A DNA stretch of 64,000 nt from Flaccisagitta enflata (taxonomy: Eukaryota > Chaetognatha > Sagittoidea > Aphragmophora): positions 85,064,001 through 85,128,000 of the forward strand of contig OZ231126.1 of NCBI GenBank assembly GCA_965153355.1. Reading direction: 5' to 3'. Positions 1-12,867 of the stretch are shown here, one piece after another (within the stretch, counting starts at the first letter, position 1; each line of letters opens with the position of its first letter). The translations under genes were made by a program, and so were the position numbers. The notes below the pieces were generated by a model. That model searched no databases. It was not told where the DNA came from and worked only from the letters and a program-made list of their open reading frames with translations.

Positions 1-232
1 GGCTTTCTTATAATTTCTACTTCAGAAAATAGAAAAAAATGCCAATTTCTGTGAGAATTGCTTATCAAAAGGCAACTTAAAGTATGAATTATGAAACAGA
101 CATACATAATAAGTGTATCCAGTGACAACTTGAGCAATGAAAACATTTGTGGATGGATAATTAGTCCATTATTGATGCAAAAATGGGGTGAAGCACTTCA
201 TTTTTCCTTGGCAGATTTGACGTCATAAGAGG
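1..232 (+). repeat. Dispersed repeat R-A, copy 1
   Basis: This AT-rich non-coding segment recurs in the same orientation at about 39840-40050. Shared blocks include TCAAAAGGCAACTTAAAG, CAGTGACAACTTGAGCAATG and GCAGATTTGACGTCATA. Both copies stop at the same GACGTCATA. Here that point is followed by an HX-1 element. I see no coding potential and no known family. Confidence 0.75.
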
Positions 233-393
233 CTTTGTCCATCAGTTGGTTTGTCAGTTGGTTGGTCCTTTGGTTGGTCCGTGGACACGAGTCGAAAAGT
301 GAGGAAATGAGCGTTTTAGAACATTTTTAGTTGCGGCCAGTTGCATTTCCGCCCCTGCCCACCCGTCCGCAACTGATGGCCGTGTATCCGGAC
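233..393 (+). mobile_element. HX-1 hairpin element, interrupted at its 3' end by a hAT MITE
   Basis: The segment has the HX-1 order: AAGAGGCTTTGTCC, a degenerate GGTTGGT tract, AAAAGTGAGGAAA, then CCCCTGCCCACCCGTCCGCAACTGATGGCCGTGTATCCGG in short blocks. The 5' hairpin is missing or decayed. A hAT-type element at 394-1159 splits the 3' hairpin, and the T-rich end of the HX element resumes at about 1160. Confidence 0.7.
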
Positions 394-1159
<766 letters not shown>

Positions 1160-1270
1160 ATCCGGACTTTTTTGTTTACCAAATCTTAGGAAATTGTTTG
1201 CAAATACTGAAAATCTGGTCTCTTGTGAATGAACAGTATTGGATCTTAATGTTTTTGTCATCTGAGTGTT

Positions 1271-3145
1271 TCAAGGGTATGGTTTCTTAACAATGTTACC
1301 CTCGGGTGATTTGTTGAATTTTGGTAACTCTGGTAACAATAATTAGCCCTTATCTATTTTGGTAAGCACTAGTGTTTTGGGTAAGACTCAGAATGGATGA
1401 TTGCTGAGTCAGTTTTGCTAAATGGAAAACTAGGAGTGATGCGCGTAGTAACTAGTCAGTGAGGGCTCACAAGGCCCTCTTCCATATTTTTAGTTTGTGT
1501 ATAGTGAGGGATGTTGTTCCACCTGTCATACTACACAGTACCTTGGATCAGAATGTCCGGCGGTCGCATTATGCTTGACCTCGATTCTATCCTTCAAGGG
1601 TATGGTTTCTTAACTATGTTACCCTTTGGTGATTTGTTGAATTTTGGTAACTCTGGTAACAATAATTAGCCCTTATCTATTTTGGTAAGCACTAGTGTTT
1701 TGGGTAAGACTCAGAATGGATGATTGCTGAGTCAGTTTTGCTAAATGGAAAACTAGGAGTGATGCGCGTAGTAACTAGTCAGTGAGGGCTCACAAGGCCC
1801 TCTTCCATATTTTTAGTTTGTGTATAGTGAGGGATGTTGTTCCACCTGTCATACTACTCAGTACCTTGGATCAGAATGTCCGGCGGTCGCATTATGCTTG
1901 ACCTCGATTCTATCCTTCAAGGGTATGGTTTCTTAACAATGTTACCCTCGGGTGATTTGTTGAATTTTGGTAACTCTGGTAACAATAATTAGCCCTTATC
2001 TATTTTGGTAAGCACTAGTGTTTTGGGTAAGACTCAGAATGGATGATTGCTGAGTCAGTTTTGCTAAATGGAAAACTAGGAGTGATGCGCGTAGTAACTA
2101 GTCAGTGAGGGCTCACAAGGCCCTCTTCCATATTTTTAGTTTGTGTATAGTGAGGGATGTTGTTCCACCTGTCATACTACTCAGTACCTTGGATCAGAAT
2201 GTCCGGCGGTCGCATTATGCTTGACCTCGATTCTATTCTTCAAGAGTATGGTTTCTTAACAATGTTACCCTCGGGTGATTTGTTGAATTTTGGTAACTCT
2301 GGTAACAATAATTAGCCCTTATCTATTTTGGTAAGCACTAGTGTTTTGGGTAAGACTCAGAATGGATGATTGCTGAGTCAGTTTTGCTAAATGGAAAACT
2401 AGGAGTGATGCGCGTACTAACTAGTCAGTGAGGGCTCACAAGGCCCTCTTCCATATTTTTAGTTTGTGTATAGTGAGGGATGTTGTTCCACCTGTCATAC
2501 TACTCAGTACCTTGGATCAGAATGTCCGGCGGTTGCATTATGCTTGACCTCGATTCTATCCTTCAAGGGTATGGTTTCTTAACAATGTTACCCTCGGGTG
2601 ATTTGTTGAATTTTGGTAACTCTGGTAACAATAATTAGCCCTTATCTATTTTGGTAAGCACTAGTGTTTTGGGTAAGACTCAGAATGGATGATTGCTGAG
2701 TCAGTTTTGCTAAATGGAAAACTAGGAGTGATGCGCGTAGTAACTAGTCAGTGAGGGCTCACAAGGCCCTCTTCCATATTTTTAGTTTGTGTATAGTGAG
2801 GGATGTTGTTCCACCTGTCATACTACTCAGTACCTTGGATCAGAATGTCCGGCGGTCGCATTATGCTTGACCTCGATTCTATCCTTCAAGGGTATGGTTT
2901 CTTAACAATGTTACCCTCGGGTGATTTGTTGAATTTTGGTAACTCTGGTAACAATAATTAGCCCTTATCTATTTTGGTAAGCACTAGTGTATTGGGTAAG
3001 ACTCAGAATGGATGATTGCTGAGTCAGTTTTGCTAAATGGAAAACTAGGAGTGATGCGCGTAGTAACTAGTCAGTGAGGGCTCACAAGGCCCTCTTCCAT
3101 ATTTTTAGTTTGTGTATAGTGAGGGATGTTGTTCCACCTGTCATA
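1271..3145. repeat. Tandem satellite, 323-bp unit, about 5.8 copies
   Basis: The landmark TCAAG followed by GGTATGG or AGTATGG recurs at 1271, 1594, 1917, 2240, 2563 and 2886, exactly 323 bp apart each time. Copies differ by only a few substitutions. The last copy breaks off at CCACCTGTCATA. Each unit contains GGTAACTCTGGTAACA, paired GGTAA motifs and GCTGAGTCAG. There is no sustained reading frame. Confidence 0.97.
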
Positions 3146-3397
3146 AAAGAACAAGAACTGCATTTTTCGTTGATTGTCATATTCCTGGAATGATGTATTT
3201 TTTTACCATGGATGTTGACGATAAGAACTGCAATATGCAAATAATATGGAATTCAATCTACATAGAGAATAAGTAGAGGACGCATATTTGCCCAATCGGG
3301 CTTGTTGAATAACTGTCTGTGATAATAATCTGAAATCATGCATAAACTTTAACCATATGCTGATGCTGCCGTGTATACAGGGGGAGAGGGAAATAAC

Positions 3398-3522
3398 AAG
3401 GCCGTATACAAGGCAGCATCAGTCTCGGATGGGTGGGCAGGAGCGGAAAACCTCGAAAAAAAACACTTTGTGACTGACAGACGGTTGGACGGACGGACCA
3501 ACGGACCAAAAATGGCTTAATT
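3398..3522 (-). mobile_element. HX-1 element, decayed
   Basis: Read on the minus strand it keeps the (CCGT)n tract, the pyrimidine-rich middle and TGCCCACCCATCCG, followed by a mutated 3' hairpin (AAGGCCGTATACAAGG on the plus strand). The 5' hairpin is lost. Confidence 0.55.
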
Positions 3523-3833
3523 TTGGACACTCCTGAAAAATTCACCTTTCCACTTTTCCAGTATTCTTCTCAATGAGTCGGAGTTGGATTCAATGAGCAA
3601 AAGCACCTTTAATTTAGACAAAGATAAAAGAGTTTCTGGTAAAAGGCTTTGATGTGGTGGTGCGCGTAACTGTCTCTTGAACACTGGTGGTGGGGCGCTT
3701 CTTTGAAATGTCCTATGATTTGTGGCAATGCAAATCCATCGGTCGAGTTCGTTTGTCTGTATAACGCATCTACTTTGACGGTTCTTTTTGGTCGGCAATG
3801 TTACAAGTCATCTCGGCAACGCTCGGTTTTTGA
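3523..3833. other. Unassigned sequence
   Basis: I recognise no gene, RNA or repeat. Short open frames on both strands have no recognisable domain. Confidence 0.5.
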
Positions 3834-3834
3834 A

Positions 3835-4030
3835 ACAAGGCCGGACACACGACTACCCAAGTCGCGTGCGGGCGGGCAAGGGCAGTGAAAAGGCTAACTA
3901 CGCATTTGGGCAAAAGCCGCAGGTAAATGCCAAAAAAGCTAAGCGCCAAAAAAGCTAAGCGTTAACATCTGACCAACCATCCGACCAACCAACGAACATA
4001 GCGGGTTAAACTATCGCGTGCACATGACTA
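3835..4030 (-). mobile_element. HX-2 hairpin element, degenerate
   Basis: The plus strand begins ACAAGGCCGGACACACG, continues AAGTCGCGTGCGGGCGGGCA, and then carries a (GGTT)-like tract and CATGACT. This is an HX-2 element read backwards. The 5' arm is mutated. GCCAAAAAAGCTAAGC is duplicated internally. Confidence 0.6.
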
Positions 4031-4204
4031 AGAATCTTTTATTATGGACCACTCGTTGTGACACGAGCCAAAACGTATACCAACTTTATAAATGTCAAAA
4101 CACTCATTGAGTTTGGCATACTTGAGTGGGATAAACGAGTAAAACGCCAGTCAGCGGATCTTGACCTTTAGAACGCAGAGCCGAGCTGAAAAAAGATGTT
4201 ATAA

Positions 4205-4325
4205 AGGTAAATGTCATGTGAATGGCGTGTCGACGTCATGATGATTTAATGAAGTCAACTCGATGTCATGTCAATGGCGTGTTAATGTCATGATTAAGTA
4301 GAAGTTAAGTAGATGTCATGGAGAA
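4205..4325. repeat. Short degenerate tandem repeat (ATGTCATG motif)
   Basis: Three diverged units share GATGTCATG, TGAATGGCGTG or TCAATGGCGTG, and AATGTCATGAT. The rest of 4031-4459 holds nothing I recognise. Confidence 0.55.
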
Positions 4326-4459
4326 AGCATATTACTATTTTACAGTGATTTTAGATGCATATCGTGTTATTTTTGGGTAAATCTAGTCTCAGAATTAGAC
4401 CTCACGCTCTCATGCCTATATGATCAGGGGAAAGACGCATAAAAATAACGCGGATTTTT

Positions 4460-4683
4460 AGTCGCGTGCTACACGACTCAACACCCCGCTTTGTAGGTCC
4501 GTCCGTCGGTCCATCAATCCATCGGTCCGTCCGTCGGTCCGTCCGTCTGTCCGTCACACTTGACTTTTGTTTGGGTTTTTGGGATTTTTGGTTTCATTGC
4601 TCCTGCCTAAATGATCTGGTGACCTCAGTTACGGCCCCTGTCCACCCGCACGCGACTGGGTTAGCCGTGTATCCGGCCTTTTT
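4460..4683 (+). mobile_element. HX-2 hairpin element, near complete
   Basis: It begins after ATTTTT with AGTCGCGTGC and the hairpin partner ACGACT. Then come a (CCGT)n tract, TTTGGGTTTTTGGGATTTTT, GCTCCTGCC, CCACCCGCACGCGACT, and the 3' hairpin GCCG-tgtatc-CGGC followed by CTTTTT. The 3' CACGCGACT is the reverse complement of the 5' arm. Confidence 0.8.
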
Positions 4684-5037
4684 ACCTTATCTCCCTCGCC
4701 AAACGTTCGTAGATGGCGCAAACTTTTTGTCGCATATCTGGACGTTGATAATGATCCATTAACTGTCATGGTGAAAAAGTGCCATGCCATAATTATTAAC
4801 CAAACGATATTTCCAGCGATTAGTATAATATAATGGTCTCATTAATCAATGTTTTAATCTCTTCTGCTGTTCTCAACTATGTTCAATTGGTTCGTTTGGA
4901 ATTCAATGACAATGTGTTACCTCTCCTACTGCGACCATTCTGTTGACTATGGGTTCCTTTGGATTTCCGCTCATTCTCTTTCTATCGATGATGACATCAT
5001 AAAGAGATTTCACGTCACTCAAAACGGAGTCATCTGA

Positions 5038-5230
5038 AAACGAGTAACGCGGGGTAACAATATCGTCGCGGATGGGTGGGCACAGGTGTCCAACCCCCAT
5101 CAACACCCCAACCCCAATCCCCAAACGAGCGTATTGTTACCAATTTTCGACTACGGACGGACGGACGGACGGACGGACGGACGGACGGACGGACAAAGCC
5201 TCTTTTGAAGTCGCAAGTCCACATTTAAAA
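5038..5230 (-). mobile_element. HX-1b hairpin element
   Basis: The plus strand begins GAGTAACGCGGGGTAACAAT (the 3' hairpin, with a GTAAC-type stem). It continues GTCGCGGATGGGTGGGCA, a C-rich middle, an uninterrupted (GGAC)n tract of about ten units, AAAGCCTCTT, and a decayed 5' arm. Confidence 0.7.
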
Positions 5231-5279
5231 ACAATCTCAACAGTCTTATTTGGGTTCCTGTCTTGTCCTGTTTTTAAGC

Positions 5280-5517
<238 letters not shown>

Positions 5518-5589
5518 CGCGCAAGCGCCCATACATCTAAGGCCATATAAGAAATATGCACCCAGTCGCAGTTACAACCATACGTAGTC

Positions 5590-5650
5590 CAGAGGTGTCA
5601 CGATACTATCGACTGGTCCATTAATCGGTCCGATTTTTTATATTTCTGAA
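5590..5650. mobile_element. Solo hAT-like terminus
   Basis: CAGAGGTGTCACGAT begins the segment. Its reverse complement ATCGTGACACCTCTG ends another segment near 12082. The bases flanking the two ends do not match, so I treat them as ends of two separate copies. Confidence 0.45.
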
Positions 5651-5698
5651 AAATCCTTCTGATTCACCAAAAAACAAATACATTGGGTCAATTTTTTA

Positions 5699-6190
5699 GT
5701 CGCGGACACGTGACTGTGTTGGCAGGTTGGTAGGTCCGTGACAAATTTTGTTGAATTCCAAGTGGTTTTTGCATTGTTGCTCCTGCCCCACCTCGGGTGT
5801 GTCACTATGTAAAAGGTCTTTAGATCGCTTCATCAACATCAGGGGAAATAGGGGGACGAATTCTAAGACACTTACCGTTTTCGTTTTTTTGAATTTCGTC
5901 CATCTTCCGTTTTTTTAGCAACAAAAACTGTTTTCCCTGCTTATATATTCCTTCCTCGTTTACGTCAGCTCGACTTCGGTTTCCAACGTCACCACCAGCG
6001 TATGAACATTCATAAATTTATGAGTTTATGCTGGTGCTCAAATGCATTTTGTAGTGTTTTCGCTAAAGCTAGTGACAAGAGTAATGTAAGTTTTGTATCA
6101 ACGTAATGATTTGCGAAATACTACGCTGTAACGATTGCGGAGATAATGCCGCTGCATCATGCAAATTAGGCATTTGAACGAAATTTCCCA
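5699..6190 (+). repeat. HX-1c 5' end followed by dispersed repeat R-B, copy 1
   Basis: AGTCGCGGACACGTGACT opens an HX-1c element that lacks a clear (CCGT)n tract. From about 5810 the sequence matches, in reverse complement, 10620-10985. Shared blocks include TCGCTTCATCAACATCAGGG, GACGAATTCTAAGACACTTA and GCTAGTGACAAGAG. No coding function is visible. Confidence 0.7.
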
Positions 6191-6411
6191 AAAAGACGCT
6201 GCGCCCAGAGCATGAGTCCGTTTGTACACGTTATATGGCAAATAGGGTTAAATAAAGTGGTTAATAAGACAACTGGTTAATAAGACAACTCTTCGACATA
6301 TCGGTAAGAATCTAGGCTGCTCTCTAGGGAGGGACAAAAAACGAGGATGATTGCGCAATGCGCATTGCTGTATCATTGTAATGTCCCAATACTTTGATTA
6401 CTTGCGCGCGC

Positions 6412-6421
6412 GGGCGTGCGC

Positions 6422-6498
<77 letters not shown>

Positions 6499-6531
6499 TG
6501 TGTGTGTGTGTCTCTCTCTCTCTCTCTCTCT
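6412..6531. repeat. Compound microsatellite (GT)n-(TC)n
   Basis: A GCGCGC lead-in is followed by about 95 bp of GT with one interruption and then about 20 bp of TC. Confidence 0.97.
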
Positions 6532-6659
6532 TCCGTTTCGGCGAAAGAAAACAGATCCCTCCGACTCCCTCGCCGAGTTCCAAACGAGAAAAAACAAACG
6601 CGATCCTGAGAAAATGTTGAAAAAACTTTCAACTTTGAATGAATAGAAGGGATGTCTCA

Positions 6660-7420
6660 AAATTCTTCCTTACACGCGATTCAATTATATGTGATTGAGT
6701 ACACTTAATACTGTTGAAAACTGTTTTCAAAAAATATTTTCTCCGATGCGAACCCTGCGTTTGCATCACATCTTTCCATGGCATATTTAGATGAAAACTA
6801 CTGAGCAAAACAACTTCGATTGAAGGAAGAAAGCAGGAACGAACGAAGATTTTAACCCAATTACTGTTTAGTTATTATCGTCTGGTTTGTATAAAAATTG
6901 TTCCCGGTCAATGTTTTTTTGAAGAGATACTTTTATAAATGTATTATCAGGCTTATTTCATCAATATTTTTCTAAAGAGTGATGTAGTATTTTTGGGTAT
7001 CCCTTGCTACTTTAATTTCAGTGCGTCGTAAACAAGACAAACGGCGTTGGAATTAATATTTTACAAAAGCAACAACTTCGATACACCGAAATATGCCCTG
7101 ATTATGTTGGGAAAAGTTTTGGTTTGCCGAAATATGCTGAGATACGATTTATGGATTAATGCAGAATTGAGACTGACTGTCTAGAGATTGGGAAATTACC
7201 CGAAATATTGACTCCTCTTCATATTTTTAGCCTAATTTTGCAATAATTGATATTTTCTTGGCCTCAAATTAAAGCGCGTTTTGCTGCGCCTCTCTCTCTC
7301 AAAATCAAAATCGGACAATTCGTGAATGAGAATCCGAGAGGAGAGATGGCATTTTACACAAAACTATCTTTCAAGAATGGAGCTTGGTTCTGCTCCACTT
7401 TATTGATATCTGACGCTCAT
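6660..7420. other. Unassigned AT-rich sequence
   Basis: I found no open frame of note, no RNA gene and no repeat with a second copy in the window. Confidence 0.5.
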
Positions 7421-7421
7421 T

Positions 7422-8265
7422 TTTAGTTGCGTGCTACAGTATGTTTTCTCTCGAATGCAACATTACATGATGGCATAATTTAAAAAGTGATAGAGAAAAT
7501 TGAATTCTGAAAAAAGTTCCAAAAAGCTGATGGTGATGCATTTTATCATATGTAACTCCTAGGACTTTTTTACAAAAATCTGTACCTTCTGAAAAATGAC
7601 AAAATGTTGTTCAAAATCAGCAAAAAACACTCTTCTGTTTTTGGCAGAACAGTTTTTCTTCAAGTTGCTCTTAATTCTAAACGGATTGAGCTAGAAATAC
7701 CAGATTGGTCTCAAATTGAAGCTGATTAACAATAGTTTTAAGAAATACAAACAGGGAAATTTTTCTTCACTAGTATATCACATCAAGCATGAAAAAAATT
7801 GGTGTCTTGACAAAAAAGTTTGTTAAAAGTTGATTCACAGTTCACAAATCGATCTGAAACATCAAATGAGCATTTCAATTCAAACTGTCCCAAAAACTAC
7901 TTCAAAATACCTTCCATTTGGGACCAATCTGGTATCTGTAGCTCAATTTGTTTAGAAATGAGAGCAATTTAAACGGAAACAGTCCAAATCGCAAAGTTTT
8001 GTAAAAAAACAATTTGGATATGATGACATCTACTTCCGTGCTTATTCCAGGGACCAAATATTGTGAAAAAATCCTGGGAGTCACATATCATAAAATGCAT
8101 TAACATTATCTTTTAGGAACTTTTTTCAGAATTCAATTATCTCTATTACTTTGCAGGCTTCTTTGGCGTTACTGCTCCTGTTCAAATGCTTGAGTTAGCA
8201 TGTTTCATCACTGCCCCTACCCACCTGCACACGACTTCAGTAGCCGTGTATCCAGCCTTGTTTTG
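7422..8265 (+). mobile_element. HX-2 element split by a fold-back insertion
   Basis: TTTTTAGTTGCGTGCTA at 7420-7436 is an HX-2 5' end cut after its hairpin loop. The HX-2 remainder resumes at about 8160 with TTGGCGTTACTGCTCCTG and CCCACCTGCACACGACT, then GTAGCCGTGTATCCAGCCTTG. The fold-back element 7437-8153 fills the gap. The (CCGT)n tract is missing, so some host sequence was lost. Confidence 0.7.
7437..8153. mobile_element. Fold-back TA-type element FB-1, right end truncated
   Basis: It starts TA-CAGTATG. The left arm (GAATTCTGAAAAAAGTTCC, then ATGCATTTTAT) returns as its reverse complement near 8085-8145 (ATAAAATGCAT, then GGAACTTTTTTCAGAATTC). The arms cover almost the whole element. 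Both arms carry a box related to GACCAATCTGGTATCTGTAG. There is no coding capacity. FB-5 at 29007-29762 is a complete relative. Confidence 0.75.
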
Positions 8266-8354
8266 AGTAGCTTCGGCGCAATAGGGGATTTGAGTGAGAT
8301 GGTGATCGCTTAAGAGAACCTTAGATTTTATGTGAGGGTGTCACTTTATAACTA

Positions 8355-8941
8355 CAGTACGATGGGAGCAATGACGACCTAGACTGGAGGCTAGATTTTA
8401 AGTATCTTAATTTTCTTTATATTTTATAATATTTGAGATTTACGATAATTAAAGGTTGCTATATTGAGTGAAAATTTTGTGTCTCTTAAACTTTAACTTG
8501 CGACTTGACCTCATCAAGACTTCATCTTTCAAAGTTTTAACCAATTTTAATAGATCAGGCGAAATTTTTTATAATTTTGAAAAAAAATTGGCTTAATCAG
8601 CTTATTTTTACAGGTTTTATGGCTATTTTAAGTTTTGCCTAAAATTGATTCGCATAACTTTTGTTTACTAAACGTAGCCGTAAAACCTTTAAAAATGATC
8701 CAATTAAGCGGATTTTTTAAAAAAATCATATATGTTTTGCCTGATCGAATAAAATAGATTAAAAGCTTGAAAAATGAAGTCTTAAGATCAAGTAACAAAT
8801 TGGAGTTTAAAAGACGCAAATGCATTCACTTAATATAGCAACTTTTAATTAACCTAGATCTCAAATGATTTATGATATAAATAAAATCAAAATACTAAAA
8901 ACCATCCTCCAGTCAAGGTTGTCATTGCTCCCATCGTACTG
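8355..8941. mobile_element. Fold-back TA-type element FB-2 (587 bp)
   Basis: Tips CAGTACGATGGGAGCAATGA and TCATTGCTCCCATCGTACTG are flanked by TA on each side. The inverted homology continues inward, for example AAAGGTTGCTATATTGAGTG against CACTTAATATAGCAACTTTT. The whole element can therefore fold into one imperfect hairpin. TA duplication with CAG...CTG tips fits the Tc1/mariner (pogo-like) superfamily. Confidence 0.85.
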
Positions 8942-9133
8942 TAGGTGACTTTCAATTACAGTTTAAGTGATCCATCTCTCATAAGGACTATCACCGGTTT
9001 CATTTTATACAAAACTTTACCACGATATGCGTGTCAATCGATTGAAGATCGAGTTGTCAAATAATCAAAAGTTTACATAACAATTACCAGGCGATGAGCC
9101 CATAAGGCCTTTCGCATTGATTTTATTTTCCTC

Positions 9134-9243
<110 letters not shown>

Positions 9244-9597
9244 AAGACGATACTTCCGCGGAGGCATCGAATGTCTTCAAACAACATGTAACTGTTGTCT
9301 ACGATCATCTTCCCCTCACTTCGTGTTCATCCTGCTTCGTACCATTCCCGTTCCAGAGAGGCACCTCAATTCATACGGATTCATTTGACCGTCGTCATAT
9401 TAAGCACGACTCGATTTAGCTCAATTCATCATATAACGTGTACGAACAGGCTTCACAAGTTCGTGGGCGACGTCTTCGCAATTCATGAGAGAAAATTGCC
9501 CATGTTGCTATCGCCGGCCTTCTGGTTGCTAAGTTAATAAACTCAGACCTTGTTACCTGCGCTTTCCCTCATACCGTGTTCTGTTGCAAAGTCAAGT

Positions 9598-9850
9598 TAT
9601 GAAGAATCGAATCTAATCCCCATTCAGACAAACTTAGAGCGTTTCTAGTGACGTTTTCAAATACTTTTGTTTCCTTAAAACGCAATTTCAGCGTGAACAC
9701 AGATTCATGAGTTTCAATTGTCCCATAAGGGAGACGTGAGTGCGCGAGCCCGTGAACGGAGCGAGTGAGCAAAGTGAAGCGAGCGGAGCTCTGTGGAGTG
9801 AGCATCTGAGTGGTTCAAGCGACCAAGTGGCCTTTACAAAATGCGATTCT
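9598..9850 (-). repeat. Dispersed repeat R-C, copy 1
   Basis: It shares a GAGCGAGTGAGC-type degenerate tract, GTTTCTAGTGA and AACGCAATTTCAGCGTGAAC with the inverted copy at 19150-19430. In both, the tract reads as loose 4-6 bp permutations of GAGC, GAGT and GAAGC. Confidence 0.6.
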
Positions 9851-10619
9851 AAGATGGCCAGTCCAAAGAGAGTGGCGATATGGCTTTAATCTTTAAGGAT
9901 AATAGTATCAAATTTTATATCAATAGAAAGCTTAGCCTTTAAGCTTGTCGGTTGTTCATGATTTCATGAGCGCTCAAGAGACTAATAAGAATCTGAAGCA
10001 AAAGCGAAACAATTTGTTTAAAGTGGCGGAAATCATCGTGACTTTTTTTAGCTCATTTTTGAAAGGCTGTAACTCGGAGACGAATTGACCGATTGACTTG
10101 ATTTTTTGTATAATGACACGATATGACCTTGTCTAATACGATTCAAAGTTTCACGCAATTCCAGTAGGTCCAACCACTCAAACCAGCCTACCTGCCCCAA
10201 AATTTCGAATTAGTATAATTAGAAAAATATTCTGTGAAGTTTTCTAAAATTTTGCATGAATGACCACCCAACCCCTGCACAAATCCTGAGTAAGTTGTAC
10301 AGCGAATATGTAATTACTTTGGCGGTAATCGCATCAAACATTTTTTTCCGTTAAGGTCATTTCGTTTTAGGCTACAGATTCCATGTTCGCGCCTCTTACG
10401 CCAAATATTGATAACAAGTCCGTCATTTGCCTTCATCTTTCAGAGGGCATCGTGTTTCTGATCCACTTACTGAGTGTCTTCCTAGTGAAAAAAAAATAAA
10501 CTTTTTTGTTGTCACTGAATTCTACACTCTATGAACAATTACTGCTAACGAATCCGAGTAGAGGAAGTTCCTAAGGTGAAATCCAAGCGGCGGAATTTTT
10601 TGTGAATGTTCTGTTTGAA
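9851..10619. other. Unassigned sequence
   Basis: I recognise no gene or repeat here. Confidence 0.5.
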
Positions 10620-11046
10620 TACTAAATTTGCATAATGCAGCGTTGTTATTGCAGGAGCATTTACAGCCTAAGCGTTCTTATATCAATTCGCTGATACACA
10701 ACTTGCATTGCTCTTGTCACTAGCTTAAGCGGAACAATTTCGAAACATATTTGAGCACCAAGCTGAACCCGTAAAACGATCAATGATCATTCACTGGAGG
10801 TGACGTTCGAAAACGAAGTCATCAATGACGTAAACGAGGGAGGAATATATAAACAGCGAATATAGTTTTCGTTGCTAAAAAAACGGAAGATGTATGAAAT
10901 TTTAAAAAATAAAAACGCTAAGTGTCTTAGAATTCGTCCCCCCATGCCCCCTGATGTTGATGAAGCGATCAAAAAACCTTTTGAAATATGACACAACCGA
11001 CTGCCCCACCGTCCGTGACTGGATTGCCGTGTATCTGGCATTGTTA
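10620..11046 (-). repeat. Dispersed repeat R-B, copy 2, with an HX-1c-type 3' end
   Basis: This is the reverse complement of 5810-6190 (CTCTTGTCACTAGC, TAAGTGTCTTAGAATTCGTC, CCTGATGTTGATGAAGCGAT). It is followed by ACTGCCCCACCGTCCGTGACT, GGATTGCCGTGTATCTGGC and TTG, an HX 3' end on the plus strand. Confidence 0.7.
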
Positions 11047-11379
11047 GTCTTTTTTCCGGCTCAAAGGAAGATAGCATGATATTCAATAAATAGAAATGGA
11101 ATAATGAACGAGTTGAAAACAACAATTGTTTAAGAATGAAAAATGTGCAGAAAACTATGTTACCATGGCGAGAAAATTCAGCAGATTGTCCACCAAAAGT
11201 TGCTTTCAACCGAGTTTAGCATCACTGGGTTCGCTTACATCCTCCTCAGATTGCATATAATTACTCCTCAGATTTTGATGCATATAATTACTATAAATCT
11301 CAAAATTAGGGGTTGACTCAGAATCACTTGGTGGAATATTTCAAATTAGTGAGGAAAATCTTAATTCAAGGTTGTGGGT

Positions 11380-11640
11380 GTTATGAGCTTTTTACAATGG
11401 GAAGATCAGATAGGTGTGAGGAATCTAGGGCACAGTTCAACACTCATATCCTCTTTCTTGTCACTAGCACATGGCACAAATAGCTGATAATTGTGGATTT
11501 TTCTTGTGGTTGATATGTTTCTATTGAGCAACTCTTTGGTGAGCTTTGAAGTGGATTTTTGCTTATTACAAGGATAGTTTTGAAGGGTCGCGATTAAACA
11601 CCAGTTAGAGCTCAAATGGCTCTTGTCCTTATTTTAGTTT
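11380..11640 (+). repeat. Dispersed repeat R-D, copy 1
   Basis: It matches the reverse complement of 44390-44665. Shared blocks are ACAATGGGAAGATCAGAT, CTCTTTCTTGTCA, ATTAAACACCAGT and AGAGCTC. I cannot assign a family. Confidence 0.65.
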
Positions 11641-12500
11641 TGGTTTAGTAGTGATGTTGTCCATTTCATATAAAGAGCAACTTTTTGCTTCTTGATGAAA
11701 GAAGTCAAATTCTCTTTTCATCCAAAATCTTCTCCATTTTGGAAAAAAGCTTTTCCGAGTATGCGCTTGAGCAAAGGGTAGAAAAGTACTTTCTGGATAA
11801 TTTGCGAAGTGATGGGAACTCTTGTTGTTTGCACCAAAATTCAAGTGGTTCTTCATTGGGCACAAAGCAAAGATAAAAATCTCAAATATCTTATCTTGTG
11901 ATACCGAGTGGTTTCTAAAATATATTGCTCTGACTGTAACCAGCATTTATAAATGGGGAAAAAAAAGATTATTGACAAAAAATCGACCTAAGGTTGATAC
12001 TGAGTCGATATTTTTTTTAGGATTGACCATGATTCGATCGACCCGGTCGATACTGTAAAAATAGAAATCGTGACACCTCTGATACATACTATATACATCA
12101 GAGCATTTCAGCTACGGGCACGATAGGATCTAACTACAAACTAACATCAAAGAATGACTACCTCCGTTTTCGCGGTTGAGGTTCGCCGATGCGGATGCTC
12201 GATTACTAAATGCTGCGCAACTTGGATCGAGCAGATGCGTCACCGACGAACTGCTGAGCCAAATGTAGGGAAATAAAACAACAGCCTTGATGGGCAATAT
12301 CTATGAAGCTGGCCGACTGGAATGACCGGATGTACAATACCAGCCACTTGTGAAAGGGGCGGTCATGGAGTACGGTTAAATGTGTCACGCTAAACGAACA
12401 ATTGACCAACAGTCGGGCCGATCGACGGACCGACGGACAAGAAATGTAGCTCAAAGAGTCATATCGCGGTAATTTATCACCGTCAGGACTCATATTGAAA
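11641..12500. other. Mostly unassigned; a solo hAT-like end at about 12000-12082
   Basis: From about 11965 the sequence carries repeated TCGAC/GTCGA motifs. It ends ATCGTGACACCTCTG at 12082, the inverse of the terminus at 5591. The remainder holds nothing I recognise. Confidence 0.4.
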
Positions 12501-12639
12501 CCATCCGATAGTCAATTAGTTTGACACAAGCAGATTTTTGAGAGAATTCTAACTGCTCAGCTTTCAGTCATGTAAAGTGAATCAGTTTAGCAACGGAAGA
12601 TCATTAAATGAAAACGCGTTTAAACCGGCCTCCATTTCT

Positions 12640-12795
12640 TTTTAGTGAGACTGTCAGTCAGTTAACCACCAGAAGATCATTTGAGCAAATTGGAGAGTTA
12701 TTACCTCTTGAGTGAGACTGTCAATCAGTTTAACGCAAGCAGATCAATTGGACAACTATAACATTTTTTACTTCTTGAGTGAAACTACTGTGCCG
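12640..12795 (+). repeat. Short tandem repeat, about 67-70-bp unit
   Basis: Two clear and one partial unit share GTGAGACTGTCA, TCAGTT, CAGATCA and CTCTTGAGTGA or CTTCTTGAGTGA. They lie just upstream of the candidate exon at 12868. Confidence 0.6.
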
Positions 12796-12867
12796 GTGCG
12801 ACGACTGTTTTTCGTCGGACGGCCGGAAATCGACGAGGTTGACTCCAACTCCATCTTTCGGCCGAAG

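Noticed and set aside
3703-3888. Short frames overlapping HX elements (also at 15769-16144, 20329-20604, 30722-31149, 43632-44251)
   Set aside because: Recurrent peptides such as TDGRTDGRTDG or RPSVRPSV are translations of the (CCGT)n tract and change frame between copies.
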